Assembly (NCBI GenBank): GCA_014529385.2
Contig: CM043955.1
Coordinates: forward strand, 139,303,108-139,367,107
DNA: 64,000 bases
Source of the DNA: Adiantum capillus-veneris
Lineage: Eukaryota; Streptophyta; Polypodiopsida; Polypodiales; Pteridaceae
Direction of reading: 5' to 3'
Shown here: one piece after another, positions 1 to 11,000 of the stretch
How the letters are laid out: every line of letters begins with the position of its first letter
Position numbering within the stretch: the stretch's first letter is position 1
The notes under the pieces: model-generated
Database searches by the model: none
What the model was told of the DNA's origin: nothing
The model's input: the letters and a program-made list of their open reading frames with translations, nothing else
Program-made: the position numbers and the translations under genes

Positions 1-1110
1 CCGGTGTTGTTGGTTTTAAAGAAAGACGGATCTTGGAGAATGTGCATTGATTATAGTGCTCTCAAATAAAATCACCATCAAGAACAGATTTCCGATTCGG
101 AGGATCAATGATATTCTTGACCAACTACAAGGATCCTCTTGTCTCAGCAGGGTCGATTTTAAGAGCGGATATCATCAGATCCGAATTGCATCGGGAGATG
201 TCTACAAGACAGCTTTTTGGACGAGCTTCGGTTTATATAAATTTTTGGTGATGCCTTTTGGCCTTACCAATGCTCCAGCGACTCTTAACCGAATGATGGA
301 TAGGATTTTCAGAGAGTACAGATCTTTTGTTGGCACTTTCTTTGATGACATTATAGTCTTCTCTAAGGATGAGACAGAACATAGACAACATCTGCTACAG
401 GTCTTTCAAGCATTGCGAGATCACAAGTTGGTGATCAATGCCAAGAAGAGGAAATTTTTCTTAACAGAGAAACACTTTTTGGGACAGATCGTCTCAACAG
501 TAGGAGTACAGATGGACCCGACCAAGATTGAGACTATACGTGATTGGCCCGATTTGAAGATGTCCGTTAAGTTAGAAGCTTCTTGGGCTAAAGTTCTTAC
601 TACCGGCGGTTCATTAGAAAATTTGCAAAGGTTGCTTCCCCTTTGCATATCTTGACAGAGAAAGGAGTCCCTTTCTCCTGGGGACCCACAGAGGTGACTG
701 CCTTTCAGACTTTGAAAGAGAAATTGACTATAGGACCAGTTTTGACTTTGCCAGATTTGCAAAAAGTCATTTGAAGTATATTGTGATGCTTGTGGTCGTA
801 ACCTGGGTGCAGTCTTAATGCAACAAGGCCATGTCATTGCCAATGAGAGCCAATTGTTTTCGAGGCCGGAATTGACAACACAGATTTATGAGAAAGGGCT
901 TTTGGCGGTTATCCACGCTCTTTTATCCACGCTCTTACTCAGTTGCGACATTACCTACTCGGAGCCGATTTTACGGTCTTCACTGATCATCAGAGTTTAC
1001 GCTACTTCTTGTCACAAAAGCAGCTTTCCGAAAAGCAGATGCGGTGGGCTAACATTGTCCATGTACAGGGACAGAAGAACTTGGTGGCAGATGCTTTCTC
1101 CTGGAAGCCG
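1..1110 (+). pseudogene. Gypsy RT and RNase H remnant
   Basis: The frame starts as PVLLVLKKDGSWRMCIDYSA and meets a stop at 67-69. It then continues one frame over as [20 protein letters not shown] (47-655), with the RT signatures SGYHQIRI, PFGLTNAP and FFDDIIVFSK (the YxDD-type active site, here F-D-D). RNase H follows in broken frames: LPDLQK, an AC-D-A-C-G-R-N-L-G-like stretch, SRPELTTQIYEKGLLAVIHA, and FTDHQSLRYFLS. At least three frameshifts are visible (near 60, 575 and 770). Confidence 0.88.
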
Positions 1111-1800
1111 TTAGTCTTGGCTATTTCCACGATTCATCGTAGAAGCTTCAAGGACATGGTCGATCAATACGCCACAGATCCAGATTTTTCTGATGTATTC
1201 AATCGAATACAAAATGCGGAGGTAGTAGCGGGATATTCTATTTGGGATGGCTACTTGATGAAGAAAACGATGTTTCGCGTTACACAGCCATTGAGGGAAA
1301 AGGTTCTAACTGAATGCCACTGTCCACCATTTACGGGTCACCATGGCATTGATACCACCTTGAAAGGTGGGAGCGATACTTCTTTTGGCCGAGACTCAAG
1401 AAGGACCTGGACGATTTTGTACGCAGTTGCTTGGAATGCAAGAAGGTCAAGTTTGACAGGCATAAAGCACAAGGATTGTTACAGCCTTTACCCATTCCCA
1501 CCGCCCCTCGGAAAGTATTGCTATGGACTTCATTTTTTATCTCCCAAAGACACAGAGTGGGCACGATTGTATCTAACTGTTATTAACAGATTTAGCAAGC
1601 AAGCTTATTTCATTCTAGTAAAGAAAACAGTCACGCCAAATCATTTAGCGAGACTATTCGTTGCCCAGATATTCAGATTACATGGCATGCCTGAGACAAT
1701 TGTCTCTGACAGAGATCCCCGATTCACGAGTTTGTTTTGGAACGCTATTTGGGAGAACATTGGCACACGGTTGCAATTCGCGTCATCTTTCCACTTGTAG
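943..1800 (+). pseudogene. Gypsy RNase H end and integrase remnant
   Basis: Open for 285 codons. It opens with the RNase H end VFTDHQSLRYFLSQKQ, then VQGQKNLVADAFSWKP. The integrase zinc-binding part (HCPPFTGHHGIDTT) loses frame before its cysteine pair. The catalytic core is seen as TVINRFSKQAYFI and [17 protein letters not shown] (second catalytic Asp). A TAG at 1798-1800 replaces a conserved Gln codon, and the frame continues as QTDLQSEIANSLVLDLLKSY-like sequence to about 1960. Confidence 0.87.
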
Positions 1801-1970
1801 ACAGATTTGCAATCTGAGATTGCAAATTCACTCGTGCTGGATTTATTGAAGTCTTACATTTCAGATCAAAAGACTCAATGGGAAAAGTTTTTGCCTTTGG
1901 TGGAATTAGCCTACAATAACACGATTCACTCTCTGACGGGGAAGGCGCCATTTGAGATTATTGAGGTGCT

Positions 1971-2585
1971 ATGAAGGTTCCACCCTTCCTAAGCATGAAA
2001 GATAAGATTTTTGAAGCCAACCAGTACACGAGGGACTTGGATACTGCTTTTGCCAAGGTCCGGGAGGCTTTAGCAAAATCTCAGGAAAGACACAAGAAGG
2101 CAGCAGATCGACACCGTCGCAATTTGAAATTAAAGGAAGACGATTGGGTGCTCTTACGTTTTGAGAAGACACGCCTGAGAAAGGAAAAGGGAAAGGAGAG
2201 ACTTTTTCCAAATCTTAGCATGAGATACTATGGACCTTTCGAGATAAAAGAAAAGATAAATGATGTCTCCTTTACACTGAAGCTGCCCGATACTTGGAGA
2301 ATTCACAATGCTTTTCATGCGAGTCTCTTGAAGCCTTTTAAAGGCGATGTGCCCGATGATGGGGAGCCACATGAGCAACCCGAAGTGGAGGAAAGCGAGG
2401 AGATACTCATTCCAAAACAGATACTGGCACATAAAGATAGAAAGATTAAAGGTAAAGTGATTAGGCGGTTCTTGGTTGAATTCAAGAACTATCCTACATT
2501 GGATGCGAAGTGGATGGAGGAGGAGGACCTAGCAGATACTCCTCAGATTGTGGAACTTTACCTTGAAGCATTCGGTTTAGCATAG
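1971..2585 (+). pseudogene. Gypsy integrase C-terminus with chromodomain-like end
   Basis: 204 codons open. The integrase C-terminal part reads TRDLDTAFAKVREALAKSQE, then HRRNLKLKEDDWVLLRFEKT and YYGPFEIKEKINDVSFTLKL (the GPF/Y module). It ends with IHNAFHASLLKPFKGDVPDD, an acidic linker and a chromodomain-like segment VIRRFLVEFKNYPTLDAKWM. Chromodomains of this class direct insertion to marked chromatin. This stretch itself is intact, but the upstream pol is broken. Confidence 0.85.
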
Positions 2586-3150
2586 TCTACTCCGATAGAA
2601 CCTCGTTTTCAGCATGGACGAATCTAGTGCAGCGGGTTCACAAGAGGAGAGCCACTACGCTCCTTTGTCAACAGATTTCCCCGATTTTTTATAAAAGTCA
2701 TTGATGTCCCTTTGGGTTTCACGGATACTGCTGAGCTAACAGTATTTTGCTATATGACTTTATGAACTGGAATTCCCCATAATGAAAATGATACTGATTG
2801 ATTTGTACTTGACTTGTTTGAGTGCAAGAACTGATAGACGAAATGACTGCAGCATTTCAGTCTCATAAATCTCTTTCGACATGATTGCAACATGGATTAG
2901 TTAATCGGACATCTGTGAGGTCCCGACTGGATCTACATGCGATTGCTAAATACGTTGCCGATTAATCATGGTCTGAGATTTGGAATGATATTTGAATGTG
3001 ATTTGTCATGTGATGTCCTGTGATGTCCTGTCGATTGGTACATGTGCTAGATGTGTTGTTCCTAGTGCGTCAGTACCAAAAGTTAGTGTCTGCTAAGACA
3101 GTTGATGGCCTCTGTCTGTTTTGTAGGCGTAATCGAGGGCGATTACAATG
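2586..3150 (+). other. Family A 3' non-coding region
   Basis: Lies between the pol stop and the polypurine tract. It is shared (on the other strand) with 5073-5579, 28456-28999 and 58400-58968. It contains a short tandem repeat of TGTGATGTCC near 3008-3032. No gene is seen in it. Confidence 0.7.
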
Positions 3151-3167
3151 CTTTCAAGAGGGGGGTA
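3151..3167 (+). promoter_or_regulatory. Polypurine tract of family A copy 1
   Basis: CTTTCAAGAGGGGGGTA directly precedes the LTR start TGTCACA; the same tract, inverted, flanks the LTR at 58382. Confidence 0.85.
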
Positions 3168-3720
3168 TGTCACAAAATGGTGATGTGGCAGCAAATCTGG
3201 ACAAGCACACTGCTGATGTGGCAACAATTTCCATATAAAAAAACCGAAAGGCTGACGTGGCAGGTTGTACGGACTACTGTATGGATTTTCGCGTTTTGTA
3301 GAACTGCTGACGTGGCATGGCGTACGAAAATTTCTTGCTTTGCGCTGGCTGAAATTCGCTATCTGATTTTAGCAAGGCTTTCTGGATAAATTGCTTTATT
3401 TAGAAAAGCTTTTAAACTATTGCTTTTGTGGCTCTGCTTTTGGGCATCCCTTGTACCAATAAATAAGTGGGCAGGGCCTCACTTCTCAGAGCATCTGGAC
3501 GCAGAGTCTAAGAGTGAGCACCTACCTACTCTCTTGTACTTTGAACACAGATTAATACAATAAGAAATAGCGAAAGGGGCGCCCATCTTTGGGGCCAATA
3601 TCTCTAGGCACGGAACTACGCTGGGCCATGTCGACCTAATTGTGAAGTGTGAACTATTTTGAAGTGAATCTCTCCAGTGTCGCGGTAGAATCTTCACTTG
3701 GGTTGTCCAAGTTTGTTACA
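3168..3720 (+). repeat. 3' LTR of family A copy 1 (553 bp)
   Basis: Begins TGTCACA after the polypurine tract and ends TTGTTACA. It carries four (T)GATGTGGCA/TGACGTGGCA motifs near its start and the conserved GGGGCGCC motif at about 3560-3600. The sequence just outside, AAGCA at 3721, would be the target duplication; its partner is outside the window. Confidence 0.9.
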
Positions 3721-4166
3721 AAGCATGCCAGAGAATGAGTAAATGGCCTCATATTTTTAGGCCCTAGGGCCCAAAAGCAGTTCACATGAAAAGCCTTCAA
3801 TCTCAAAAGCTTCTGGTCCAAAAGCAATGCCAAAAAGTTGCGAGCATAAATCACGGAATTCCGTACATCTGCCATGTCATCAGTCAACGCAATACACGGA
3901 AATCCGTACAGTCTACCACATCATCATATCAGTGCAATTTTCGGGTTTTCCATATAGCTGCCACGTCATCAGCTACTACACAAGTCTTTCTATGTGTGCG
4001 AGGGTCCTGATTTATTTTAATCCTTTATGTCACTTGGGCCCCATCGGACAGGGCCCCATAAGTTTGTAAGACTTCTTCTTTTGTTGCTTGTTCTTCTTAG
4101 GGTTTAGGCCCCTGGGCCGTGATCTCAAGGTTGGCTCTGCTCTTTATTGACTTGACACGTCAACAG
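3721..4166 (-). repeat. Family B LTR fragment (3' LTR of the nest-forming B element)
   Basis: Matches 16924-17068, 54110-54530 and 56350-56790 (GCATGCCAGAGAATGAG, CAAAAGCAGTTCACA, GGGCCCCATCG). The left part of this LTR is missing because the plus-strand family A element cut into it. Similarity fades after GACACGTCAACAGTTT near 4166. Confidence 0.82.
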
Positions 4167-4635
4167 TTTTCAATTATTCAATACTCCCCCCGCAAATAAC
4201 CACAAGGGTCCGGGCCATGAGTATGAACAAGCATGCTCAAACATCATTTCTCACTACTCCACCCGGGAGTAAAATCACCAATCATTGAAACCAATATTAA
4301 AACCACAACCACCAAGACAAGTTCAAACAGATACCATCCATTTCAAACAAATTCCAATCAGGATCACCAAACAAGTTCTCAAACAGAACTCAAACTTAAA
4401 AAGCAATCTCGACATCAGTCGAGCTCGTAAAGTCAACTAACTTTCCATCTTGAAACCGGCACCAAAAATTAGGGTTAGGTTCCTTCCATAAGGTCGTAGC
4501 CGACCATATCATGGTCCACAGCTCTTGGACAGACAGTGTTCCTGCAGCGTTGATGGTAGTCTCAAGACATAGCAGTCACACCGAACCTCCGAGGTTATCA
4601 ACGAGAGACATATGCTCAGGAATATTGAGGAATTT
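4167..4635 (-). mobile_element. Family B internal region, left piece
   Basis: Non-coding sequence matching 55188-55675, including GCAAATAACCACAAGGG, CCATCTTGAAAC and AAATTAGGGTTAGGTTCC. The sequence continues on the far side of the inserted family A element at 16262, with AATTT on both sides. Confidence 0.8.
4631..4635. repeat. Target-site duplication AATTT, left copy
   Basis: Directly precedes the TGTAACAG end of family A copy 2; the other copy is at 16262-16266. The flanks join into continuous family B sequence when compared with 55640-55690. Confidence 0.8.
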
Positions 4636-5072
4636 TGTAACAGACTTGGACACCCCAAGTCAAGAATCTACCATGACAGCACCAAATAACCACTTCAAAA
4701 CAGTTCACAATTCACAATTTATTCGACACTGGCCCAGTGGAGTAGAGATATTGGCCCCAAAGACTGGCGCCCCTTTCAGTGTTTCTTTTTGTATTAATCT
4801 GTGTTCAAAGTACAAGAGTGCAGGCAAGCGCTCACACTCGGTCTCTACGTCCAGATGCTCTGAGTTGTGAGAAGACTGCTCACATATTTAAAGTTACAAG
4901 AGTTGCTAAAAGCAGAGCCCCAAAAGCTGAAATCAAAAGCTTCAAGTAAAAGCTTTGAAAATAAAGCAAAAGTTCTTCCTCTCTCTTTCTTTCAATAAAT
5001 AAAGCAGAGAGGCTTTCTCTTTCTCTCTCTCTTGCTAAAATAAAGCAAAGAGGGTTCTCTCTCTCTTTCTCA
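4636..5072 (-). repeat. 3' LTR of family A copy 2, truncated
   Basis: Closely matches 15516-15940. It breaks off at CTCTTTCTCA and jumps directly into internal sequence (TCACATCACACGACATC), so about 300 bp of LTR plus the polypurine tract are deleted. The GGCGCC-centred motif sits at 4751-4794. Confidence 0.82.
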
Positions 5073-5579
5073 TCACATCACACGACATCACTAGACATCA
5101 CAGGAGATCACATGACATTCAACATTCATTCGGATCTTAGACCATGATTTATCGGCAATGTAGCTAGCAATCGCATCTAGATCCAGTCGGGACCTCATCG
5201 ATGCCCGATTGACTAACCCCTATTGCAACCATGTCTATTCGAGATCAATTAGACCAAAATGCTGCAGTCATTTCGTCTATCAGTTCCTGCCCTTACAAAC
5301 AAGTCAAGAACAAATCAGTTTCATATTCCGGAATTCCATTTCATAGAGTCATCCAACAGAATACTGTCAGCTCTCAGTATCCCTGAAGCTCAAAGAGATA
5401 TCAGTGACTCTAGTATTCAAAAGTCGAGGCATCTGTTGACAAAGGAGCGGAGTAACTCCCCTCTTGTGCAAACCCACTGCACCAGATCTCTAGCCAAGCT
5501 GAATTCTGGGTTCCATTTGGAATAGACTATGCTAAACAAAAAGCTTCAAGGTAAAGATTCACATTCCGAGGAATATCTG
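5073..5579 (-). other. Family A copy 2, 3' non-coding region
   Basis: Matches 58525-58968 on the same strand (CATCACACGACATCAC, GACCATGATTTATCGG, AATACTGTCAGCTCTC). No gene is seen. Confidence 0.7.
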
Positions 5580-7240
5580 CTAGGTCTTCCTCCTCCATTC
5601 GCTTCGTATCCAATGCAAAGTCGGTCGTGAATTTAACCAAGAACCATCAATTCCCTTTACCGTCTTACTTTCTTTCTGTGCCAATGTTTGTTCTGGAACG
5701 AGTATCTGCTCATTTTCGTCCATTTCGGGTTGTTCATCAATAGGCACATCGCCTTCAAAAGGCTTCAAGAGACTCATATGAAAAACATTGTGAATCCTCC
5801 AAGTATTCTGACAGCTTCGGTCCAAAGATGATATCATTCGTCTTTTCGGAAAACCTGGAAAGGTCCACACTATGCCATGCTAAGCTTACAAAGAAGCCGC
5901 TCCTTTCCCCTTTGTTTTCTTTCTCGGTCGTGCCTTCCCATAATGTAAGAGCACCCAATCCTTCTCCTTCAATTTAATATCGCGACAATGGCAATTTGCT
6001 GCCTTTTTCTGTCTTTCCAGAAATTTCTGCAAAGCCTTCCGGACCAAGTCCCTCGTGAATTCGTCGCCTTCAAAGAAATATCTTATCTTTCGCGCTAAGG
6101 AAAGGTAGAACCTTCGTACCAAATTCAAAAAATCTCAAATGGCATATTCCCCTTAAAAGAGTCAAACGTGTTTCTGTAGGCATATTTCACCAAAGGTAAA
6201 AACCTTTCCCAAGTAGTCTTCTGATCCAACCAAGAAGACTTCAACAAAGCCAGTACCACTTAATTAGCAATCTCTGTTTGCCCGTCAGTCTGCAGGTGGA
6301 ACGAGAACTGCAACCGCATGCCTATGTTCTCCCAAATAGCCGTCCAAAACAAACTCATGAACCTGAGGTCCTGTCGGAGACAATCGTCTCACGCATGCCA
6401 TGTAATCTGAAGACCTGGGCAATAAACAATCGTGCCCATGCTATGTTCTCGGGAGATGAAATCCATTGCAATACTTTCCCACGGTAGGTGGTTATGGGTA
6501 AAAGGTTGTAACAATCCCTGTGCTTTATGCCTATCAAACTTGACCTTCGGGCATACCAATCAACTGCGCACAAACTCGTCCACATCCTTCTTGAGTCTCG
6601 GCCAAAAAAAAGTCTCTCTCTACCTCTTTCAAGGTGGTAGCAATGCATTGGCGACGCGTAAAAGGCGGACAATGGCATTCGGTTAGAACCTTTTCCCTTC
6701 AACGGCTGTGTAACGCACATCATGGTTTTCTTCATCAAGTAGCCATCCCGAATGGAATAATCTGCTACTATCTCCCCTTTCTGTATTCAACTGAATACAT
6801 CTGCAAAATCTGTTTTGTGGTGTACTGACCGACCATATCCTCGAAGCTCCTATGATGTATCGCGGAAATAGCCAGAACCAACGGCTTTCGGGATTTGCCA
6901 CCAATTTCTTATGTCTCTGCACATGGACAATTCCGAAGTAAATCGTGACAAGATGTTTGCCCACCGCATCTGCTTTTTTCGATAGCTGCTTCTATGACAA
7001 GAAGTAGTGTAAACTCGCATCATCTGTGAAAACCGTAAAATCGGCTCCGAGTAGGTAATGTCGCCACTGAATAAGAGCATGGATAGCCGCCAAAAGCTCT
7101 TTCTCACGAATCTGTACTGTCAATTCCGGCCATGAAAACAATCGGCTCTCATAGGCATGGCATTGGCCTTGCTGCATTAAGACCGCATCCAGACTACGAC
7201 CACAAGTATCACAATATACTTCAAACGACTTCTGCAAGTC
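5580..7240 (-). pseudogene. Gypsy RNase H, integrase and chromodomain remnant (copy 2)
   Basis: Read right to left: RNase H (EVYCDTCGRSLDAVLMQQGQ, FTDDASLHYFLS; 6992-7240), integrase (LKGKGSNRMPLSAF, RLHGMRETIVSDRTSG; 6355-6964), integrase C-terminus (FTRDLVRKALQKFLERQKKA; 5886-6128) and chromodomain-like end (NTWRIHNVFHMSLLKPFEGD; 5580-5870). Several frame changes separate these pieces. The RNase H frame is interrupted at 7241 by the copia insertion and resumes at 12541. Confidence 0.82.
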
Positions 7241-7245
7241 CAACA
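7241..7245. repeat. Copia target-site duplication, left copy (CAACA)
   Basis: Directly precedes TGTTAGGG. The partner at 12536-12540 is CAGCA, one transition different. The interrupted gypsy sequence matches uninterrupted sequence near 60690. Confidence 0.72.
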
Positions 7246-7523
7246 TGTTAGGGAATAAAGGCCTAAGTGCCTTGTACTTACTAACTTATAAGTTAAAAGA
7301 CTTATAAGTGAGGGGGCCCAAGTGTGAATGGCCCCCTAGTCACTTACTCATATACTCAAAGGTGAAGCCCAAAAAGATATAGCGTGACTTCTCCCAGATT
7401 TTGACGAGCGTTCTCTCTCTCTCACGTTCTTCTCTGCGTGTGCTTCTTCAGCGCCTCTCTCCTCTTCTCCTTCACTCTCATTGCATAGGACAGCAAGTGG
7501 GCTCTCTCTCCTGCTCCCCCACA
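7246..7523 (+). repeat. Copia 5' LTR (278 bp)
   Basis: TGTTAGGG...CCCCCACA. It holds the imperfect inverted stretch CTAACTTATAAGTTA and AGACTTATAAGTGAG, and a CT-rich tract. It would supply the promoter; transcription features beyond that are not obvious. Confidence 0.9.
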
Positions 7524-7525
7524 CA

Positions 7526-7537
7526 TGGTATCAGAGC
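7526..7537 (+). promoter_or_regulatory. Copia primer-binding site
   Basis: TGGTATCAGAGC two bases after the LTR end, complementary to the 3' end of initiator tRNA-Met, the usual plant copia primer. Confidence 0.92.
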
Positions 7538-8078
7538 TTTAGGGTTTCCAAGAGAGCCATCTTCGCAACACAGATCAGAATTCTGTTCTTGCTCGCTGCG
7601 GGAAGGATATTCAACCGTTTTCGATCAACTCTGTCGCGAAGGGATCCTCTCACCATGTAGAATCGACCTCCGGTGACAGTTTCCCCAAAATTAGGGTTTC
7701 AAAAACTGGCGAACAGCAGCCTATCTTTGCTGAAATTGACCAATTTCGGGGTCAATTTGATGCAATTTCATTAGGGCAAGTCTCACAGGTCAATCTTACA
7801 GGTGTTTCCACCAACGAGGTTCTGAAAATTCAGCAAAACAGGTGTTTACAGGTCTGATTTTTGCCCTAAAACAGGGAATTTCAGCAAGCAAATGATGTAT
7901 ACACCTTGTGGAAACCTTTGGTAAGGGTTTGGCAGTGAATGTACGCCGTTTTGGGGTGATTTCGCGTGAAATTTTCTCGCTGTTTTTCTGTAACAGCAAG
8001 CTGTTTTTTGCCCGATTGCGCACATTTGGGCGTGTTTAGGTCGGCAAAACAGAGTTTCAGTGTTTGCAATCACTCAGA
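7538..8078 (+). other. Copia 5' leader
   Basis: 541 bp between PBS and the gag ATG. No long frame; AAATTAGGGTTTC occurs near 7688. Leaders like this normally carry packaging signals, but none can be assigned by eye. Confidence 0.65.
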
Positions 8079-11000
8079 ATGGCTTCTAGCAGTGAAAGTG
8101 GCAATTTGTTGCACATTCGCAAGCTTGAAGGGGACCATAACTTTGCTATATGGAAGAAGCAATGTTATAATGTGATGTTGCAGAAGAAACAGGCGAAACC
8201 TATTAAGTTACAGGGTGTGAAACCGGTTGATATGGAGGTTGAAGAATGGGAAGAAGTGGACGAGTTGGCTTGCTCCACGATCATGCTTTCGGTGTCTGAC
8301 AATTTACTCTTCAATGTAGAGAATGAGCAGACAACATGGGGCATGTGGAAGCGTTTAGACGAGTTGTATGCACAGCAGAGTGCTGCCAGTAAAGTGTATT
8401 GGCTTAAGAAGCTTATGGATCTCCGCATGAAGGAGGGTACGCACATGTCAGTGCACCTCAATGAATTCAATTCTATTTTCAGCCAACTGACAGAGCTGAA
8501 ATTCACGATTGATGAGGAGTTCAAAGCTACTTTTCTGCTATGCACATTGCTCGAGAGTTGGGATGTATTCCGGACAGCTCTTAGTAACTCAAGTGCGTCA
8601 CTTAAGTATGCAGATGTAGAGAGTTCTCTCTTGATGGAAGAGATGAACAGGAAGAACACCACAGGTGGGTCTTCTAATGCATTGCACTTGAGAGGCAGGT
8701 CTCAACAGAGGGAGAAATCTGACAGTAAGGACAGGGCACGCAGCAAATCTCGTAGGAAAGATGTTGTGTGTCATCATTGTGGAAAGAAAGGGCATTATAA
8801 ACGGGAATGCTATGAGTGGAAGAAAGAGAAGAACAAGGGTGTTGAAACTGATGCAAAGGACAAGGGACATGCCAAGAAGAGCACTGTGTTGATTGAGGAA
8901 ATCAATGTTGCTAGTAGTGACAGTGACAGCAGCACTGATGTACTCAATGCCTCTTCTGTGGATGCACATACCCTTGCTATGGGTTCTGATGTGGACATGC
9001 ATACTTGGATTCTCGATTCAGGTGCCTCCTTTCATGTAACACCTCATAGGGATTGGTTTACACAGTACTCAGGTGAGGTGCAGGGCACTGTTTATTTGGG
9101 AGACAACTATGCATGTGACATTGCAGGTATTGGCAGTGTCCAGTTTTCCTTTGATGATGGTATGACTTTTGTTTTGCACAAAGTGCGCCATGTGCCACAA
9201 CTCAAGAAGAGTTTGATTAGTACAGGGCAGCTAGATGATGCAGGCTATCACACCACTTTTGGTGATAGCAAGTGGAAAATTTGTAAAGGGGCCCGAATTG
9301 TAGCCAAGGGTTGTAAATCGGACACTTTGTATCCTTTGCATGTATCTAGTGTGCGTGACCATGTTGTCGCCGTAACCGAGCAGCCAAGTGTTTCTTTGTG
9401 GCATGGCCGGTTGGGACACATGAGTAAAAGAGGAATGGAAACTCTGTCTCATTGTGGTTATTTGCCGTGTTTGAGGTATGCTGATTTTTCTCATTGTGAG
9501 CACTGTATTTATGGTAAGCACAATCAAACACCGCACAAAAGGTCTCTTTCTTTGAAGTCTGACAGATTAGACTTAGTGCATTCCGATGTATGTGAAATGC
9601 CACAGTTGTCCTTAGGGGGAAAGAAATATTTTGTCTCGTTTATCGATGATGCTACACATAAGGTGTGGGTGTATCCAATACGTACTAAAAGCGATGTTTT
9701 GGATACTTTCAAGAAGTTTCTTGCGTTTGTTGAGAATCAAACTGACAAGAAGCTTAGGTCTTTGCGCTCAGACAATGGAGGGGAGTATGTATCAAAAGCA
9801 TTTATTGACTTTTGTGCTACTAAAGGTATTAAAAGAGAGCTCACGGCTCCTTTTAATCCCTCTCAGAATGGAGTTGCAGAGAGATTGAACCGGACTATCC
9901 AAGAGAAAGTTCGGAGTATGCTGTCACATGATGCATTACCTCATGGTTTTTGGGCAGAAGCTGTGCAAACAGCTATTCACTTGATTAATCGCTCACCTAG
10001 CAAGGCTTTGGGTGGAAAGGTGCCTGAGGAGGTGTGGTCTGGCAAGCCACCCTCATATGCACATTTAAGAGTGTTTGGTTGTGAGGCCTATGTTCACATC
10101 CGGAGTGAACTGCGCACCAAACTAGAACCAAAGTCTCATAAATGCATTTTCCTAGGATATGGTGAGGATGGTGAAATGGGGTATAGATTATGAGATCCCG
10201 CATTACGGAAAATCATACGCAGCAATGATGTTATCTTCAATGAAAATTGCATGCACAAACAGCCCACAAAGGTCGAGGAAGTGCGCCGGGTTGTTTTTCG
10301 TGAAGATGTTACATATGGACAGCCAAGAAGGCCCAATGTTCAGCAGCTTTTACATGCTGAAAATGGTGCTGAAAATCAGCCATTAGCTGCTGAAAATCAG
10401 CCCCAACAAGTTGCCATTGATGCACCACAGGTAGAGGAACAGGTTGATGCTCCTAGACCGCCCGTTGTTGCGATGCAACCGGCTGAACAGCCTGCTGTTT
10501 TTGATGGTTTACAGGCTGAAAATCCACCTGTTATGGATCATTGGGTGCGTAGGTCTACTCGGGTGACAAGGCCCCCCGATAGATATGAACCGTCTTTGGA
10601 CTATGTCATGCTTACTGATTGTGGTGAGCCGTCTTGCTATAAAGAGGCTATGCAACGGGAAGACAGTAAGAAATGGTTCAAAGCAATGGTTTCGGAAATG
10701 CAGTCTTTGGAGAAAAACCATACATGGGACTTGGTTGATTTGCCTAAAGGGCATAAGGCTCTGCCATGTAAATGGGTTTACAAGACCAAGGTCACATTTG
10801 ATGCTTCTTCTAAGTACAAGGCACGTTTGGTTGCTAAAGGGTACAAGCAAAAGCATGGTGTTGATTTTGATGAGATTTTTTCTCCTGTTGTAAAGCTTGC
10901 CACATTACGTCTTGTTTTAGGCCTGGTTGCTTCTGAAGATATGGAGTTAAAGCAAATGGATGTCAAAACAGCGTTTTTGCATGGCGATTTGCTTGAGATG

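Larger units (their letters stand above)
1..3720 (+). mobile_element. Ty3/gypsy (chromovirus-type) family A copy 1, 3' part
   Basis: Plus-strand pol remnants (RT, RNase H, integrase, chromodomain-like end), a 0.6-kb 3' non-coding stretch, a polypurine tract and a 553-bp 3' LTR. The 5' part lies outside the window. The right end abuts a family B LTR, so this copy inserted into B. Its pol reads close to the minus-strand family A copies at 5580-15446 and 58969-63603. Stops and frameshifts make it non-coding today. Confidence 0.9.

Noticed and set aside
8165-8662. 165-codon open frame on the minus strand of the copia gag
   Set aside because: Shadow of the real plus-strand gag-pol frame, with no recognisable protein. 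The same applies to 8598-9002, 9231-9603 and 11525-11932 on the minus strand.
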